DNA of 7,332 nt from Caulobacteraceae bacterium UBA6225. Lineage in GTDB: Bacteria > Pseudomonadota > Alphaproteobacteria > Caulobacterales > Caulobacteraceae. The stretch lies in contig DJWR01000221.1 of NCBI GenBank assembly GCA_002441055.1, positions 1 to 7,332 on the forward strand, given 5' to 3'. The translations under genes and the position numbers were made by a program. How positions within the stretch are numbered: the first letter of the stretch is position 1; each line of letters opens with the position of its first letter. The notes under the pieces are model-generated. The model did not search any database and had not been told where the DNA came from. It worked only from the letters and a program-made list of their open reading frames with translations. Below are positions 5,428-7,332 of this stretch, in pieces.

Positions 5428-6861
5428 ATGGTCCAGAACGCTTCCCCCGCCGTGGAATTTCCGCCGGCCAGCGCCGAAGACTGGCGCGCTCTCGTGCTCA
5501 AGACCCTGGGCGACAAGCCCCCGGAGAGCCTCACCACCACGACAGCTGATGGCCTGACCATCGCGCCCCTCTATGGCCCGGGCGCCAGCGGCCTGGTTCC
5601 AACCCGGCCCTTCAATCCCGATCGCGCCTGGGACCTCCGCGGCGTGACGCGCCACCCGGACCCCGCCCGGGCCAATGCCGACATTCTGGCCGACCTGGAG
5701 GGCGGCGCCGCATCGATCCTCGTCGCCATTGATCCGAGCGCCCAGTCGGGCGTGGCCGTGGGCGCGACCGACGACCTCGCCCGCGTGCTGGAGGGCGTGA
5801 TCCTCGAGCTCGCCCCTGTCGCCCTGGACGCGGGCTTCCTGGGGACCCAGGCCGCCGACTGGCTGAGCGGCGTGGCCAAGGCCTCGCCCACGGCCCTGCT
5901 GCAGTTCCACCTGGACCCGCTCAGCGCGTTCGCCCGCACCGGCCAGAGCCCTGGCCCCATCGAGGCCCACATCTTCGCCTGCGCCGGCGCGGCCGCCCGG
6001 CACGCGGTCACCTACCCTAAGGCGCAGCTCTTCCTGGCGTCGGGCGCGGTGGTGCACGAGGCCGGCGGTGGGGCCGCCTGCGAAGTGGCCTTCGCCGCCG
6101 CCAGCGCGCTCGCCTACGCCAAGGCCATGGTCCGGGCCGGTATGGCCATGGACGAGGCCTTTTCCCGCATCACCCTCGGCCTCGCCGCCGAGGCCGACTA
6201 TTTCCTGACCATCGCTAAGCTGCGGGCCGCCCGTCTGGTCTGGGCCAGGCTCGTCGGCGCCTGCGGCCTGGATGTGCCGGCGCGTATCGAGGCCCGCTCC
6301 TCCCAGCGGATGCTCACCCGCCGCGATCCCTGGACCAACATGCTGCGCCTGACCTCGGCCGGCTTCGGGGCGGCCGTCGGCGGGGCCGACGCCATCGTCC
6401 TGGGCGCCTTCACCGACGCCCATGGCCGGCCCTCAGCCCTGGCCCGCCGCCAGAGCCGCAACACCCAGTTGGTCCTGATGGAGGAGGCCCATATCGGCCG
6501 CGTCGCCGATCCGGCCGCAGGCTCAGGCTATGTGGAGGCGTTGACCGACCAGATCGCTCGCGCCGCCTGGTCAGCCTTCCAGGTGACCGAGGGCCTGGGT
6601 GGGATCGTCTCGGCCCTGACCGCCGGCCACATCGCCGCCGAGGTGGAGACCACCTGCGCGGCCCGCGCCGAGACCGGTGAGCCGGCCATTGTCGGGGTCA
6701 CCGCCTTCCCGCCGGCCAAGGATGAGCCCGTCGAGGTCGACACCTCCCCCGGCGCGCCCGTCGACGCCCCCTCCCCGCGGCTGCCAGGCCCAGACGGTCG
6801 CTGCCCGCCGCTGACGCCCCAGCGCCTCTCCGAACCCTTCGAGATCGAGGCCGCCCGATGA
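5428..6861 (+). CDS. mutA: Methylmalonyl-CoA mutase small (non-catalytic) subunit
   Basis: A 477-residue partner of MutB in the heterodimeric adenosylcobalamin mutase that converts methylmalonyl-CoA to succinyl-CoA in propionate breakdown. The N-terminus FPPASAEDWRALVLKTL (11-27) and DGLTIAPLYG (41-50) are typical of small subunits. The TIM-barrel region shows FLTIAKLRAARLVWARLVG (259-277) and RNTQLVLMEEAH (344-355), which have clear counterparts in catalytic subunits. The position of the catalytic tyrosine (TIRQY in MutB) reads WDLRGV (68-73), so a valine replaces it, as expected for a non-catalytic chain. It is shorter than the classic subunit of about 638 residues: it ends after a proline-rich tail (about 428-465) and RLSEPFEIEAAR, so the vestigial cobalamin-binding region is missing. 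AGGAG (5421-5425) sits only 2 nt before the ATG, unusually close, but no better start fits. It overlaps mutB by 4 bp. Confidence 0.93.
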   Translation: MVQNASPAVEFPPASAEDWRALVLKTLGDKPPESLTTTTADGLTIAPLYGPGASGLVPTRPFNPDRAWDLRGVTRHPDPARANADILADLEGGAASILVAIDPSAQSGVAVGATDDLARVLEGVILELAPVALDAGFLGTQAADWLSGVAKASPTALLQFHLDPLSAFARTGQSPGPIEAHIFACAGAAARHAVTYPKAQLFLASGAVVHEAGGGAACEVAFAAASALAYAKAMVRAGMAMDEAFSRITLGLAAEADYFLTIAKLRAARLVWARLVGACGLDVPARIEARSSQRMLTRRDPWTNMLRLTSAGFGAAVGGADAIVLGAFTDAHGRPSALARRQSRNTQLVLMEEAHIGRVADPAAGSGYVEALTDQIARAAWSAFQVTEGLGGIVSALTAGHIAAEVETTCAARAETGEPAIVGVTAFPPAKDEPVEVDTSPGAPVDAPSPRLPGPDGRCPPLTPQRLSEPFEIEAAR

Positions 6862-7332
6862 GCGCCTTCCCCGACTTCACCGAAATGGCCTTCGACGCCG
6901 AGCGTCCCATGGTCAGTGGCCTAGCGCCCTCGGCCGCGCCCTGGTCGACGCCGGAGGGGATCGATGTCGCACCCGCTTACGGCCCGGCCGACATTGAGGG
7001 CCTCAGGGGCCTGGACGGCTATCCCGGCCTCGCGCCCTTCCTGCGCGGTCCCTATCCGACCATGTACGCCACCAATCCGTGGACCATCCGCCAGTATGCG
7101 GGCTTCTCCACGGCCGAGGACTCCAACGCCTTCTATCGCCGCAACCTGGCGGCCGGTCAGAAGGGCCTGTCGGTGGCCTTCGACCTGGCCACCCACCGGG
7201 GCTACGATTCCGACCATCCACGGGTGGCCGGCGATGTGGGCATGGCCGGCGTGGCCATCGACTCCATCCTCGACATGCGCACCCTGTTCAACGGCATTCC
7301 GCTCGATCAGATGAGCGTGTCCATGACCATGA
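6858..7332 (+). CDS. mutB: Methylmalonyl-CoA mutase large (catalytic) subunit, 5' part
   Basis: The first 158 codons of the catalytic subunit; the gene runs off the right edge, so about a fifth of the usual length of roughly 720 residues is seen. The start ATG overlaps the mutA stop (ATGA). The N-terminal arm (about 1-60) includes FTEMAFDAE (7-15) and is followed by the family-defining segment PYPTMYATNPWTIRQYAGFS (65-84). Tyr80 of TIRQYAGFS matches the active-site tyrosine of characterised mutases. NAFYRRNLAAGQKGLSVAFD, THRGYDSDHPRVAGDVGMAG and the run to PLDQMSVSMTM at the edge follow closely the known order. This is the barrel domain that holds substrate and radical chemistry; the C-terminal cobalamin-binding domain with its His ligand lies outside the window. 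Identity is firm. Four-base overlap implies co-transcription and coupled translation with mutA, giving equal amounts of the two chains. Confidence 0.96.
   Translation, partial: MSAFPDFTEMAFDAERPMVSGLAPSAAPWSTPEGIDVAPAYGPADIEGLRGLDGYPGLAPFLRGPYPTMYATNPWTIRQYAGFSTAEDSNAFYRRNLAAGQKGLSVAFDLATHRGYDSDHPRVAGDVGMAGVAIDSILDMRTLFNGIPLDQMSVSMTM

Noticed and set aside
5287..6423. Long open frame of 378 codons on the minus strand
   Set aside because: It is antisense to mutA and spans the divergent spacer; its Gly/Ala/Arg-rich translation has no recognisable domain.

Overview
The window reads as an ordinary chromosomal segment of a GC-rich alphaproteobacterium. The codon use, the dense gene packing and the mix of families (a FAS1-domain lipoprotein, an ABC-2 exporter trio, a Phd/PIN toxin-antitoxin pair, a nitronate monooxygenase-family enzyme and a heterodimeric methylmalonyl-CoA mutase) would suit Caulobacteraceae such as Caulobacter or Phenylobacterium. 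That placement is an inference from gene style, not from a marker gene.

Layout from left to right. Positions 2-592 (minus) encode a small secreted FAS1 lipoprotein. A 276-bp divergent spacer follows, with a candidate ECF-type promoter for the lipoprotein and a 6-bp-arm dyad in front of the next operon. Positions 869-3508 (plus) hold a tight three-gene ABC-2 operon: an ATPase and two different six-helix-type permeases, separated by 4 and 5 bp. Positions 3572-4239 (plus) hold a compact type II toxin-antitoxin module, a Phd/YefM-like antitoxin overlapping a VapC-like PIN toxin by 4 bp. The toxin gene converges, with a 6-bp gap, on a nitronate monooxygenase-family gene at 4246-5250 (minus). A long hairpin covers the end of the toxin gene. 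A 177-bp divergent spacer (5251-5427) then separates the monooxygenase gene from mutA (5428-6861) and mutB (6858 to the window edge, cut off), which overlap by 4 bp.

How the parts work together. MutA and MutB form the adenosylcobalamin-dependent mutase that carries propionate-derived methylmalonyl-CoA to succinyl-CoA. The ATPase and two permeases should assemble into one heteromeric membrane transporter of unknown substrate. The antitoxin should neutralise the PIN ribonuclease and repress its own operon. The monooxygenase shares a divergent control region with mutAB, which may or may not mean shared regulation.

I found no clearly new biological system. The most useful oddities are the two long single-bulge hairpins (end of the toxin gene; upstream of mutA), the short MutA that stops where the vestigial cobalamin-binding region would begin, the TTG-started overlapping toxin gene, and the candidate regulatory dyads in the spacers. 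I saw no RNA gene, insertion sequence, CRISPR array or riboswitch.
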